A stretch of DNA of 64,000 bases from Heligmosomoides polygyrus polygyrus (taxonomy: Eukaryota; Nematoda; Chromadorea; Rhabditida; Heligmosomidae). The DNA lies in NCBI GenBank assembly GCA_947396885.1, contig OX377202.1:23250001-23314000 (forward strand), in the 5' to 3' direction. Below are positions 44,471 through 55,500 of this stretch, one piece after another (position 1 is the stretch's first letter; every line of letters begins with the position of its first letter). The translations under genes were made by a program, and so were the position numbers. The notes below the pieces were generated by a model, which saw only the letters and a program-made list of their open reading frames with translations, did not search any database and had not been told where the DNA came from.

Positions 44471-45870
44471 AGTGCGCCGGCGACGTCGCCGAGAGCTCCG
44501 CAGGGGGTGTTATACTTCCGCCGCCGACGTCGCCGACGTCGCCACAGACGGGCCGACGACGTCAGCGTCGCCGACGTCGCCACAGACGGGCCGACGACGT
44601 CAGCGTCGCCGACGTCGGTGACAGCGCGTCGCCGTGCTGTGCACGGCGACGGTCCGTCACCGACGTCGCCGAGTCATCCAAGGGTGGCAGAAAATGTGCT
44701 TCGATGGAGTGTTATGACTGTGGGTTGGTTCTTCGTTCCCGGAACTGCCATCATCACCACCGTACTTCGAATTACGAAATCGAGAAGTGTTAAAGACACC
44801 GTCCTACGAACACATAAAGCACAATTGATTAAAACACTGAGTGTTTGGGAGGGAGTGGGACCCTAAACCTTAGCTCCCCTTCAATTTGTCACTTTTCTTC
44901 CTTTTTGTGTCCTCAGCCGTTCTGTTCGCATTTTCTAGGCCTATTTGCTTCCGTGTAGAGCAAGTAATACTAAATAAAACTGTGTAGAAAATAAGTAGTG
45001 TTTCTTTGCGTTCTCAAATGGTAATGCAAACCTCTGCGAAGAGCTTTTTCGAGATAGAATTCTTACTAATTGAGAATTAAATTTTCCTTTGAACTTCGAG
45101 AATTCCGCGTAAATTTAATTTAAATACGATTTAACGAAAAAGGTCTTTGCTAAACCGACGCTTTTTTGACGTATGATCGGGATAGACTGCGCCATGCACT
45201 CGTCTGTTGTCTTGCATTTTACAACCTATTGATAGTGTTTCGCTTGAATACTTCCTATAATCTCTTTACAAAGTGACCGTATCTTTTGATTTGTGCTTCT
45301 TTTAAAGTTTAAAACTAAAAACACACTATGCCTTGCGAAAAATACAGGGTATCCTAAAAATACAGGTACTTTTGAATGGTTCTAACATTGCTACTAGTGA
45401 AACCTTTGAACACTTATCCATCCTTCTAAAAGCCAAATTTGGTTAGTAAGAGAAAATTCGGCAGATTAACAATGGTTGAGCAGACTGCCGTACATACAGA
45501 ACAAAAAATTATCATCAAGTCTTGAAGCATTAAGAAGAATTAAGAATCAAAATTTCTTTTGAAGATTAAGAAAAGCTCAAAATATATGCAAATTCAAGGC
45601 AGATGTGATCACTTAGCCTTTCTATGGGCAGACTGGTTACCAAATGATGACATTGAAAACCCTTTCCGATGCTAAAAATGCGCTCCAATGCGCTCCTGTC
45701 AACGTCGTCCCCGACGCCGCCACAGAATCTGTTGACGACGTCGCCGACGTCGACCACGTGTCTGTGGCGACGTCGGTGGTGACGTCAGCGTCGGCGACGT
45801 CGGTGACGGGCTGTCGGTGACGGGTCGCAGCGTCGGCGACGCGTCGCCGAAGTATAACATAGGCCTGACA
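44395..45870. mobile_element. GC-rich foldback element, gacgtcg-repeat arms
   Basis: Left end aggcctatgttatacttcgg then cgacgcgtcgccgacgtcgg; right end (45780-45870) is its inverse, gtcggcgacgcgtcgccgaag then tataacataggcctga. The arms consist of gacgtcgcc-type short repeats. The interior (44700-45700) is AT-rich and unrelated. It could be one composite element or two MITEs in opposite orientation. Confidence 0.6.
44532..44607 (+). repeat. 38-bp perfect tandem duplication
   Basis: Two identical 38-bp units beginning gccgacgtcgccacagac start at 44532 and 44570. A part of the unit continues after 44607. Confidence 0.9.
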
Positions 45871-46047
45871 GTTGTCCCCTGCCCGTCGCTGGAGCGACGT
45901 GGGAGTATACCACAGGCCTAATGCATCGTGAGATTGATAAGATGAGATTTGCAGAGCGACGCGAAAGGATTTGGAGTTCTCAGTGCTCGCCGCATCGCTC
46001 ATCGCTGTGCAAGGGAGCGCGACGGCGATCCGTCCAGGGCCAACGCT

Positions 46048-46423
46048 AAACACCGCGCGCGGCACGAAAACGTATGCCATGCCTGCGATGGGCGCGGGAA
46101 GTCATCGCGCATGCCCACCGCCACTGTTGCGGCGGCCGCGGCGAAATTTCCTTTGACTACTCGACCGCGTGCGGCGAAATGGCCATGAGTTGAGCGGCGC
46201 GATGGCGTCACAGCGATGGAAGTATGCTCCCGACCAAACACCGAGCGCGGCGCGAAAAAGTATGTCATGCCGGCGATGGGCGCGGGAAGCTATCGCGCAT
46301 GCCGGCCGCCACTGTTGCGGCGACCGCGGCAGCGTTCTCTTTGACTATTCGGTCGCGCACGGCGGAGTCGTGATAAACCGAGCGTCGCGATGTCGTGGCA
46401 GCGACGAAAGTATGCCCCCGGCT
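46048..46423 (+). repeat. 188-bp tandem duplication, GC-rich
   Basis: aaacaccg...cgcggc...gcgatgggcgcgggaag occurs from 46048 and again from 46236. Each unit includes a ccgccactgttgcgg block and a ctttgactattcg-like block; a few substitutions and small indels separate them. Confidence 0.75.
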
Positions 46424-46426
46424 TAA

Positions 46427-46560
46427 GACTTTGTTTAGTGTGTGCGCGACGCGCGACGCAATGCCATGTGTAGTGGCCGAATTGATCAATCGCGTCGCTC
46501 GATCAATTTGGCCACTGCGCATGCTTCGCGTCGCGCGTCGCGTGCACACTAAACAAGGCC
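46427..46560. mobile_element. Palindromic MITE, PIF/Harbinger-like
   Basis: Inverted ends actttgtttagtgtgtgcgcgac / gtcgcgtgcacactaaacaag, flanked by TAA (46424-46426 and 46561-46563). The core atcaatcgcgtcgctcgatcaat is a near-palindrome. Confidence 0.75.
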
Positions 46561-46564
46561 TAAA

Positions 46565-46694
46565 GGCCCCGTTTATACTGGCCACGCGACGCGATGGCCA
46601 CGCAATGAGGCCAAATTGATCGATCGCGTCGCACAATCAATATGGCCACTATACGTGGCGTCGCGTCGCGCCGCGACGAAATATAAACGGGGCC
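46565..46694. mobile_element. Palindromic MITE, near-identical to 6789-6927
   Basis: Ends ggccccgtttatac / tataaacggggcc with flanking AAA on both sides (46562-46564, 46695-46697). Read as reverse complement, it matches 6789-6927 almost base for base except for a short deletion near one end. It abuts the MITE at 46427-46560. Confidence 0.8.
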
Positions 46695-46839
46695 AAAGGC
46701 CACTACACAGCTCTGCGGCTCGCCGCAATGGTTAAGGATAGGGCAGGAACGCCACCAGCGACGAGCGGCGGCGCGGGCAGAGACTGTCTGCGCTGTAGCG
46801 CTTCGGTGAGTCATGCCGCTCAGTGTGCGGAGGACTTAA

Positions 46840-49050
46840 TGCATTTGAAATCAACCTTAACATCTTCCAAATCAAACGCCCAAAGCTGGAGACTTCAAAA
46901 AAGGTTACAAAAATGTTTTGTTTATGAAAATGTCGTGTTACTTTCTTTGAATATTTAATTCACCTACCCAATAAGTGAACATACTTTTCGAAATTTTATG
47001 AAATTGTCACTTTTTTGGGAAAGTATTAGTTTAAAGCTTGTTTTAGAAAGCAGAGATGCTGCTATTTTAGTGCTAAGAGAAGAGTTTGCGCCGTACCCTC
47101 GTCCAGGACGCGGTTTTTTCGATTGAGGCTAAACTTTCTCTTTGCGTGGAGCTTCACACCTGTAAACGATGCAGTAAAAACAATTGTGCGCTCACTTTAT
47201 GCTTTGTGTAAGCAGCATTTACACTGTCAACCGAATAAAAAGCTCTACACGCTTTTGGAGTGCGCGGCATGATCTCGCCATTTAATGCTCTGTTTTCTGT
47301 AAATTTTAGTCATGTTGTTACGCTTTAAAGCGGAATTTAATTTATTAGTTTTTCGAAAAATGCAAATTTTATAAAATTAATTCGCTGTTTAGCGCAGCTG
47401 AAGTAAAAAAATTCCAAGAAAGTTTTAGCAAATTTTACTTTGTCAAAAAATTATTCTAACCATTTTAGAAAGTCCGTAGTTTAACTTGTAAGAAGGTGAA
47501 TTCGATTTGGAAGACGTTCGCTCATGTTTTCATGTTTGCATGTATCTATTTTCTTTAATTTAATTTAGCTTGACGTGAGAAGTGTCCAATTTGACGAAAA
47601 AAGTGTCCAATTCAATTTGAAAATTGTCCAATTTGAAAGTGGTATATATAGGACACTGAATCTCGATGAAAAGTGCTAGTGACGACATCTCGTGAGAGCA
47701 GCGCAGGTGGCGCATTTCATGGGAGATGGCAAATCTCTGCCATAGTCCTACATAGAGGAGAGGAGAACGCTTCGGGCCACTCTTATTGAAAAATGTGTTA
47801 GGCCACTAATACCGTAACTTCTTCTTAAGACCATTGGCCATCTTTTTGAGTAGTTCTGCTCTCGTTCATGGTCCGCTGACTGAATAACCTCTATTTCTAG
47901 GCGTGGAAGCACAATGAAAGCAGTGAAACTGCAGGAGAGTAGAATAGAGCTTTTTGCGGGCGGTTTCTACAGCTGCAGAGCTGCATTTGCTGCGTTCCTC
48001 CGGCTACTGAAAGCTCGAGAGCTTCGCAGCGTTCTGTAATTCTATGCATAATTTCGGATTCTTTTCCCTCGTCAGGCCGTGTGTTTCGCTACGGAAATGG
48101 GCTTTTTCTACCGCGTCGAACATGCATATATGAAACAGAACACTGAAGAGCTGTGCCTAGCGCCACTGGCCACCACTCATTAGTCCCCGGAGAGCACTGG
48201 GCGGGGGCGAGGCCGGAGGTTCCACCGCCGACGCCGCCGGAAAGTGCTCGGATGCAGGACGGATCCGAGCGCGAACTTTTTGCGTTCGATGAGTGCTTGA
48301 CGAGGGGATCACTTCTCGCCACTCGCAGCTCTCGGCTCAATCGCTCTTCGCCTTCTCCCCTATGAACCGCAAAAATGGAAATGCCAGTCATGTCAGACAC
48401 CGGCGTGATTCCATCCTGTCGGCCCGTCGTCGACCTTCTGAAGCTTTCCAAACTTTCTGCACTTGCTCTGATATTCATACTGTAACTCATTACTGTCATT
48501 AGAATGGATCAGTGTCTCTCGCTTGTTGGCAGTCTTCGCACGGAAATGCATGAAAAAATCTTCTAGAAAGCAGAGATTCTTAAAACCTCTGAAACTCAGA
48601 CGAAAACAGTTCTACTCTTCAAAGGAAACATCTCAGGTTTTCTAGCTTTCGATTTCGTTGTCTCACTTCTAAATACACCACAACAGGTACAGATCATTGT
48701 GGCGCCTCATTTTCAAAAGTCCGGTCCTTGGGAACTAGTTTCTCCACACGAAATCTTAAACATAAATATTCCATTGTCACGTCAAATTGGACACCTTTCA
48801 ACCAAGATTCGACATTTTCAAAGCAAATTTTATGCCTGTGAAGTCAACGTAAACGCACCGAAATCGAAACAAGCTTCTTACAGGTTTAACTAAAGAATCT
48901 CTAAGATGGCTAGAATAATTTTTTGTTCAAGGAAAATTTTTGTGTAACTTTGTTTGAATTTTTTAGGTCAGCTGCCCGAATTAGTGTAACAGTTCGATAA
49001 TTTTTTTTTAGAAAAATAATAGACTATATCTTGTTTTGAAGCGCAACAAT
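46840..49050. repeat. AT-rich region with degenerate GTCCAATTTGA repeats
   Basis: Clusters of the motif agtgtccaatttgac occur at 47585-47640 (three or four copies) and inverted at 48780-48830 (gtcaaattggacacc). A further cluster lies at 49595-49665. Shared flanking AT-rich sequence with 13430-13740 suggests one dispersed repeat family. The GC-rich patch at 48140-48320 has an open frame but no recognisable domain or splice signals. Confidence 0.5.
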
Positions 49051-49059
49051 CATTTATTG

Positions 49060-49140
49060 CATTGAAAGGCGAGAGTGCGGCAGGCACTCGAAAAGCTTAC
49101 ATCGCTTTTCGAGTGCCTGACGTACTCTCGCCTTTCAATG
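49060..49140. repeat. 37-bp-arm hairpin
   Basis: Arms 49060-49096 and 49104-49140 pair with two mismatches around a 7-base loop (ttacatc). Outer bases cattgaaaggcgagagt / actctcgcctttcaatg. Length and near-perfect pairing suit a small foldback element; a hairpin RNA is possible but unsupported. Confidence 0.8.
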
Positions 49141-49594
49141 CTCGTCGCTTTTTTGATTGATAATTGTAGAGGCTGCTTACATGTGCCGTCAAAGTGAGGA
49201 TATGTGTTTTCCTTGCAGTTGCTTTTGTTGTATCGTTTACAGGTGTGAAACTCCTTGCGATCGGAAAATTCGCTATCAACGGAATAAAAAATGGCGTCCT
49301 CTTGAACGACGGCATGGCGCAGTCTCCTCTTTAACGCTAAAGTGACCGACTTCGTTGGTCGCGGTCTTTAATCATGTCTTAAACTGTAATTTTTCGTCAA
49401 AAATGAAAATTTTATAAACCATCAAACAGTGTAGATATTCACTTATTTTGTAGATGAGCTAAAACATCGAAAAAAGTGACACAAAACTTTCATAAGCAAA
49501 AATTATTCTACCCTTTCTGGAGTCAGAAGTTTAGCGCGGAAGGGCTGTTCTTGATTCGAAAGATGTCCAGTTTGATTTCGAAAGCGTTAGGCTT

Positions 49595-49665
49595 GCTTAG
49601 AAGAGTGTCCAATTTGACGTGAAAGTGTCCAATTCAACAAGAAGTGTCCAGTTTGACGTGAAAAT
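49595..49665. repeat. Cluster of GTCCAATTTGA-type motifs
   Basis: agtgtccaatttgacgtg, agtgtccaattcaac and agtgtccagtttgacgtg occur in succession, followed by gggtatataaat. The cluster near 47585-47650 also ends at a tatata string. Confidence 0.65.
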
Positions 49666-50186
49666 GGGGTATATAAATAGTATGAAATAACAGCGACATC
49701 TGCATTCGAGGATGAAGGAGCACCTGGTGGGAGAGACGTGTTTAGACGTGTATTCTCTCAAGCAACCATAGGATCTGCTATCACATAGTGGTGAACTTGG
49801 CGTTGAGGTGAGGATTCTGGGGCACAAAGGGCACTGTAGTTGTTTGAGCTGCTGAAAGCTCATCCAAAAGAATGCTCTACCATTTCGGAAACGCTTGTTG
49901 TTTGTTTATTGTGCTCACCATTAACAACACTCAGCTAAGTGGGAACAGAATACGCGTAAGATTGGCTATGTAGCGAAAAAGGGAAAAAAATGAAATAAAA
50001 TGCTAATAAAACCACTAAGAAAAGGAAATAGAAAACGAATGGCATTGTGCTTTCTCGGAAAGGAACGCTAACTAGGAAAGACAAGTCTTTAGGCAATGAA
50101 GAAGCTTCTACTACATAAAATTCATTCCTCGTCATGACGAACTGATGGAATTTTATTTCTCACAGTGACTAGTTTCTTTCATGCAG

Positions 50187-50329
50187 CCTAGGCAGCGGAA
50201 TTGAACTCTATTGCTCTCTTCGCGGAATTCAATATTTGCCCGACGAATTCCTGTCGTCGATGTTGCTGTCGTTGGAGAGCGTGCCCGAATCGTGTGCGCA
50301 TCAAGTGGCCTTTTGGGAACGTCTAGCCG
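50187..50329 (+). CDS. Isolated coding-like exon, unknown protein
   Basis: The acceptor tttcatgcag precedes 50187 and a donor gtatag follows 50329. The frame encodes LGSGIELYCSLRGIQYLPDE, FLSSMLLSLESVPESCAHQ and VAFWERLAG, with helix-like amphipathic character and no stop. No domain was recognised. Neighbouring exons were not found within the repeats on either side, so the host gene must have long introns. Confidence 0.45.
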
Positions 50330-50959
50330 GTATAGAAACGAGCCAATTCTCTACTTTATTGCTAATGGGAAACTGGAAATGTGTGTTTTTAGGGGATCCC
50401 AGATGTAGAGGGGGTTCGAATTTGGTCGAACAATTTGTAGTTTGCTTTCACATAGTATTCAGTGGAATCTTGCGTTACACTTGGACAGTGGGATAACAGC
50501 TATTACTTCTGTGGTGATTCTATAGGGCAGGCCAGTGAGTTAAGCCAAAACGTGATTCATGGTGTCCTCTCAATATCATTCTAGAGCGAACTGAGTAGCG
50601 TAGCCTGGGACCGGATTCATCAACGCGCATACCCGCGAGTATGCAGGGTATAGGGAGTGGGCGTACCTACGATGTGGCATCCATGATAAACTTTACCCGC
50701 CACATTGTGGGTTTAGCAGTGGGTCGAGAAAAATTATCGATCGTCGCGGATACATCAGCATACCTGCACAAACGCTTTCAATTTACAGAAATGTATTTTA
50801 TTTTCATCATTTTTTTATTTCATCATTTACAAAAATGCTCTACATTGAGGGTAGCTGTTCTCGCGAGGTCCTGTGAGCTGCTTCTTTTCCTGAAAATAAG
50901 GTTATGAAGCCTTCTGAAACTACGTCATTATTCAAAACATATACGAAATCAAAACTCTT

Positions 50960-51029
50960 GCGCCAGGCGGGACTCGAACCCGCATCTTCTGCTTTCCGGG
51001 CAGCGATGTTCGCCTTACACCACCAGCGC
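50960..51029 (-). tRNA. tRNA-like gene, anticodon position GGA
   Basis: Identical in sequence to 51104-51173, on the opposite strand. The cloverleaf is complete: acceptor stem of seven pairs, three-pair D stem, four-pair anticodon stem, five-pair T stem with TTCGAGT loop. Internal A and B boxes are intact. It lacks the long variable arm and T33 expected for a real tRNA-Ser(GGA). Confidence 0.6.
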
Positions 51030-51103
51030 TGTTTGACCGCACGTAACATCCGCGATATCCATCCGCGATATAGGATATCGCGGATGTTACGTGCGGTCAA
51101 ACA

Positions 51104-51173
51104 GCGCTGGTGGTGTAAGGCGAACATCGCTGCCCGGAAAGCAGAAGATGCGGGTTCGAGTCCCGCCTGGCGC
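51104..51173 (+). tRNA. tRNA-like gene, anticodon position GGA
   Basis: GCGCTGG pairs with CTGGCGC in the acceptor (two G-T wobbles). Anticodon loop CCGGAAA between CTGC and GCAG; variable loop AGAT; T stem GCGGG/CCCGC. The 3' flank gcaagagttttgatcg is conserved in the other copies, so the repeated unit is longer than the tRNA body. A real tRNA would be followed by a T-run terminator; agttttgat has a run of four T. Confidence 0.6.
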
Positions 51174-51299
51174 AAGAGTTTTGATCGTAACAAAACATCC
51201 TGCAACAACATATAGCCTCTGTATCAGCCGTTCCAGGCTTAAACAAATGTGTTCAAGCATATACGAAATCGCTAGGAATAACCCGAAGCTTCGAGAAAA

Positions 51300-51620
51300 T
51301 TTTCGATTTTATTTTATTTATTTATGCCAATTTAAACCACATGATGCAATAAGGTAGGGAATACATAAGGGGAACCAGATAAATCGGCTACAAAAAAAAC
51401 GAAAAAAAGAAGAGAGGAAAGAAGGAAGAAGGAGAAGTTAGGGGAAGAGAGCACATTTTGTGAAAAAGTGAGCAAGGTGCAGGAAAAAAAAGAGTGCTTT
51501 ACTAACGCACAAACCGCGCAAGTAGATATGTAGACTTTCCGTTCTGAATACTGAAGTAGTAAAAATTAAATCGAATTTTTCAATATTTCTCCAAGTCGAA
51601 GAGAATTCTGCGAATGTAGT
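51300..51620 (-). repeat. LINE 3'-end fragment with A/T tail
   Basis: tttattttatttatttatgcc followed by ccacatgatgcaataaggtagggaatacataag, arranged like the 3' tail and UTR of minus-strand CR1 copies; no coding part remains. Confidence 0.45.
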
Positions 51621-51925
51621 GTCCTCATTCCCCCTCCTTCCCTAATGTGGACAAGTTTTCAGTCCATATTGGCAATATAATCTGCGGAATGCTAGAAGAG
51701 CAACTTCTCCGGACGGCTGTTAGGGTTCTTCTACTTTGTCCTCGATACGTTTGATGGGAACCGCGTTTGCGTATACCCATCGTGAGTGAGCGGCAGTCTT
51801 ACCCTCCGATACTTGTACCCACACCTTCCGCTTGATGAATGCGGGCCTAAAGTTGATCAAGATTAACAAAGATCTGCTGTACTGCTAGTACCACTCCTAT
51901 TTTGTTTAACGCAATTTTCTCTTAA

Positions 51926-52090
51926 AGGCGCGTATAGCGTAGTCGGAGGAATCGCCAGATCCCGCGCATACACCAGTCGATTGCCTAGAGGTTCTAATCG
52001 TCCTACATCCAACAGTGCCTCTCATCCTTTCAAATTCGTTGATTTGCTATCAGATTTAATGTGTTGATTAGCTGAAACGCAATGCGAAAT
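51926..52090 (+). repeat. tRNA-derived SINE, 5' part
   Basis: aaggcgcgtatagcgtagtcggaggaatcgcc head, then a degenerate body. Truncated before the tail. Confidence 0.55.
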
Positions 52091-52599
52091 GAATGGTAGT
52101 AAGCCACTAGTGAACGGGGGACACTCATTTCGGAGGTTGAGCGTTGGATTTCTTGTAGAAATCCAGAACGCTTACATCGCTTTTCTAGACGGGATGTTGG
52201 TCTCATACGTCAGAATCGTGTACTTCCCGTCAAAGTCCGCTCCCTTATGCCTCTCCACCCTGCTTTTTTCTTTCACCAGGTTTTTCCAAGCGAACTGCCA
52301 ATACCCGTTCAGTTTCCCCAATCTATATTTGGCTTTACGCCCCACATCCAAGTTGATGGACTAAATTAACTTTACACAGTCTTCCATCTTATTGGAGGAC
52401 ATACAACACAGTCTTCTGAAATACACTCGCTATCGTAGAGCCTGATTCGGACCAGCTGATTCATGATGTTGTCATTCGGGATGTTGACAAGCACAACATC
52501 GCCTTCCAGCTAGGTCCGATCTATGTATATGCTATGTTGTTAGCAGAAGTGACGCTATAAGGGGGAAGACAAAGGGGGTACACTATGTCGGCGTGGTAG

Positions 52600-55500
52600 A
52601 TTATGCGCTGCACAGAGTGGGATCTTCTGTAGTGCTGTGGTACCAAATAGCTATTTTGGTGAGCAATTTCCGAAGCTTACCGTAATGCCACGGATCTCCC
52701 TCGATAGAGAGCCTTCGGGCTCTCTTGTTAAGAGGGATCTCGGGCCGCTTGTCGCAGGGCCACGTGGCGCGTCCCCGGGTGGTGGATAGGGGAATTAAAC
52801 GCGAACCAAATGCGACCGTGTACTGCCCAGAGACGCAGGTGGGATGCAGGGGATGGACTCCTTGCTCCTGCTGTGTCGGGTAGACGCGTTCCTTGTGCGT
52901 GGGAGCGGCATGTTCGTGCACAGTGTGCGCGGATGTGTCCGTGACTGTGCGGATTGTAACTGTGTCGGCCCGGCCAAAAGCTTGCACTCGGTAGACTGGG
53001 AGTACATCGTAAGGCGATTCGAGGCCGCCTCAAAAGTCTCGCCCCGTCCCTTCGGGCAGTCTGGCTGGCTGCCCGGAGTTCTTCGCCCGCACGACAGAGC
53101 CCGACTAGCTACCCGTGTGTACTCAAGTCAAAAACAGCAGCACTAAAGGGCCTCATTCCCCTGACCCCGAAAGAGCCCCCATTTCTGCAGCGATGGGAAG
53201 GACGAGTACGGAGAGGCTGCTAAAATATCAGGGCCTAACCAGGCTGCGCAAATTGAGAAGGACTAGGATGACGATCTGTACTTACAACGCCCGCACGCTT
53301 GCATCGGAAGCATCCGTCGAGGACCTGATGATGCAAGCCAGGAAGATCAAGTACGACGTCATCGGACTGACCGAGACGAGAAGACACCACCCCCTACACG
53401 CCGCCTACGACTCCGGAGAAGAACTGTTCCTCGGAACATGCGACAGCAGAGGAGTAGGCGGCGTTGGTGTCCTCGTCAACACGCACTTGGCCATGAACAT
53501 CGATTCGTACGAGTCTCTGACAAGCCGAATCGGACGTCTGCGACTGAAGCGATGTGGTTCCGTGCCAGCTTTGACTGTATTCGTCGCGTATGCCCCAACA
53601 TCCGACTACGACGACGAAGAGGTCGAAGCCTTCTACGTGGAGCTGGAGAAGTTCTATAAGGAAGATCACACCTTCTACAAGGTGATCGTCGGCGACTTCA
53701 ACGCCAAAATCGGACCGCGAAGGTCGCCGGAAGAACTTCACATCGGAACCCACGGTTTGGAGTGGAACGAGCAAGGTGAAAGGCTGTCTGAGTTTATCAT
53801 GTCGACCAAGACCATCCATGGAAACTCGCAGTTCCAGAAGCCTCCCTCCCTACGATGGACCTGGGAATCTCCCGGTGGCCAGTTCCACAACGAGATCGAC
53901 CACATCATCTTCAACCGCAAGTATTGCCTGACCGACGTCTCCGTTGTCCCAAAGTTCTACACGGGATCGGACCACCGCCTCCTTCGCGCAAGGTTCCGCT
54001 TTTCGCGTCAAGGAGAGAAGGCCGCGAAGTTCAAGAAGAGGAGTCCCAGAACGACCATCAACTGGGACCTCTACACCTCTCTTGCCGGTCTTTGGGAAGA
54101 TGCCGTCATGAACAACGTCGACGAGGAATACGACCGCTTCGTGCACCATCTCCACGATAGTGCTAAGGGAGCCGAGAGCTTGAAGACCACCAAGAGACGT
54201 CTGTCTCCGGAAACTCTCGAGCTGATACGACAGCGTGGAGCAGCACGAGCGTCAGGCAACTACCAACTGACGTCCGAGCTTGCGAAGCTATGCAGAGAGG
54301 CGATAAAGGAGGATCTTAAGGAGAGAAGGGCGGAAGTGTTGGCTGAAGCTGCAGAGGCAGGGTTGAGCATCCGCAATGCCCGCCGGAACTTCGCCAACTT
54401 CAAGACCAAGATGACAGCTCTCCGACGTCCCGACGGAACCATCACCTCTTCCAGGAGGACCATGGAGAGGGTCATCCACGACTTCTACTCCGATCTCTTC
54501 GATAGCCACGTCCACCTGCCCCCATGCCATCTTCCGCAGGATGGATACGTCGTCCCCTCTGTTCTCTCTTCCGAGATCCGACACGCCATCTCGTCGGTGA
54601 AGAAACGTACAGCACCCGGTCCCGACAGGATCAGACCCGAACACCTGAAGAACCTCCCGCCAGCGCTCATCAACACCCTGGCGCGGCTCTTCACACGATA
54701 CCTGTCGGAGTGCAAGGTTCCATCTCAGTGGAAGACCAGCAAGACCGTCTTGCTGTACAAGAAGGGAGACGTGCATGACATTGGCAACTATCGCCCGATC
54801 TGCCTGCTGTCCGTAGTCTACAAGCTGTTCACTCGAGTTATCCTGAATAGGATTAGTAGAACGCTTGACGAAGGACAGCCATGCGAACAAGCAGGATTTC
54901 GGAGAGGATTCAGCACGATCGACCACATACACACCATTACGAAGCTCATCGAAGTGTCGCGAGAGTACAAGCTGCCGCTGTGCCTTACGTTCATCGACCT
55001 GAAGAAGGCATTCGACTCTGTCGAAACTGAAGCGGTCATCGAAGCCCTGCTCTCTCAGGGCGTTCCTACTCAGTACATCAGAGTCCTTCGAGAGCTTTAC
55101 AGTGGATTCACGACCAAGATCTCACCATTCTACAACGACGTCGTCGTCGACGTGAAGAGAGGGGTTCGGCAAGGGGATACCATATCCCCGAAGCTCTTCA
55201 GCACCACTCTCGAAAACGTCATGCGCGAACTAGAATGGGAAGACATGGGAGTGAAGGTCGACGGCCGGCAACTGCACCATCTTCGCTTCGCTGACGACAT
55301 CGTGCTCATAACACCGAGCATCAGCCAGGCGGAGCGAATGCTGGCCGACTTCGATCGTGTATGTGGGAACGTTGGACTGCAGCTGAATCTTACGAAGACG
55401 ATGTTCATGAGGAACGGATGGGTTTCTGATGCCCCATTCTCGCTCAACGGAACGAACATCTCCGAATGCTCCAGCTATGTATATCTGGGTCGCGAAGTCA

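Larger units (their letters stand above)
50950..51183. repeat. Near-perfect palindrome with two divergent tRNA-like genes
   Basis: Arms 50950-51060 and 51073-51183 are inverted copies with no mismatch that I can see, separated by 12 bp. Each arm holds one complete tRNA-like unit (50960-51029 minus, 51104-51173 plus), 44 bp on either side of the centre 51066.5. The inner gatatcgcggatgttacgtg flank is shared with the single copy at 20090-20182. Confidence 0.9.

Noticed and set aside
44297..44866. 189-codon open frame, Arg/Ala/Pro-rich
   Set aside because: It is produced by gacgtcg short repeats in the GC-rich hotspot; the residues repeat with the DNA units and show no protein family.
45637..46636. 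Several open frames of 80-147 codons on both strands
   Set aside because: High GC removes stop codons in all frames here; the same DNA is open in four frames and is explained by palindromic repeats.
53115..53192. Start of the RTE ORF at 53115
   Set aside because: The codon there is GTG; the first ATG in good context in the same frame is at 53193, and the endonuclease begins after it.
54288..54932. 214-codon minus-strand frame within the RTE
   Set aside because: It is the shadow of the intact RT coding strand in a GC-rich codon context.
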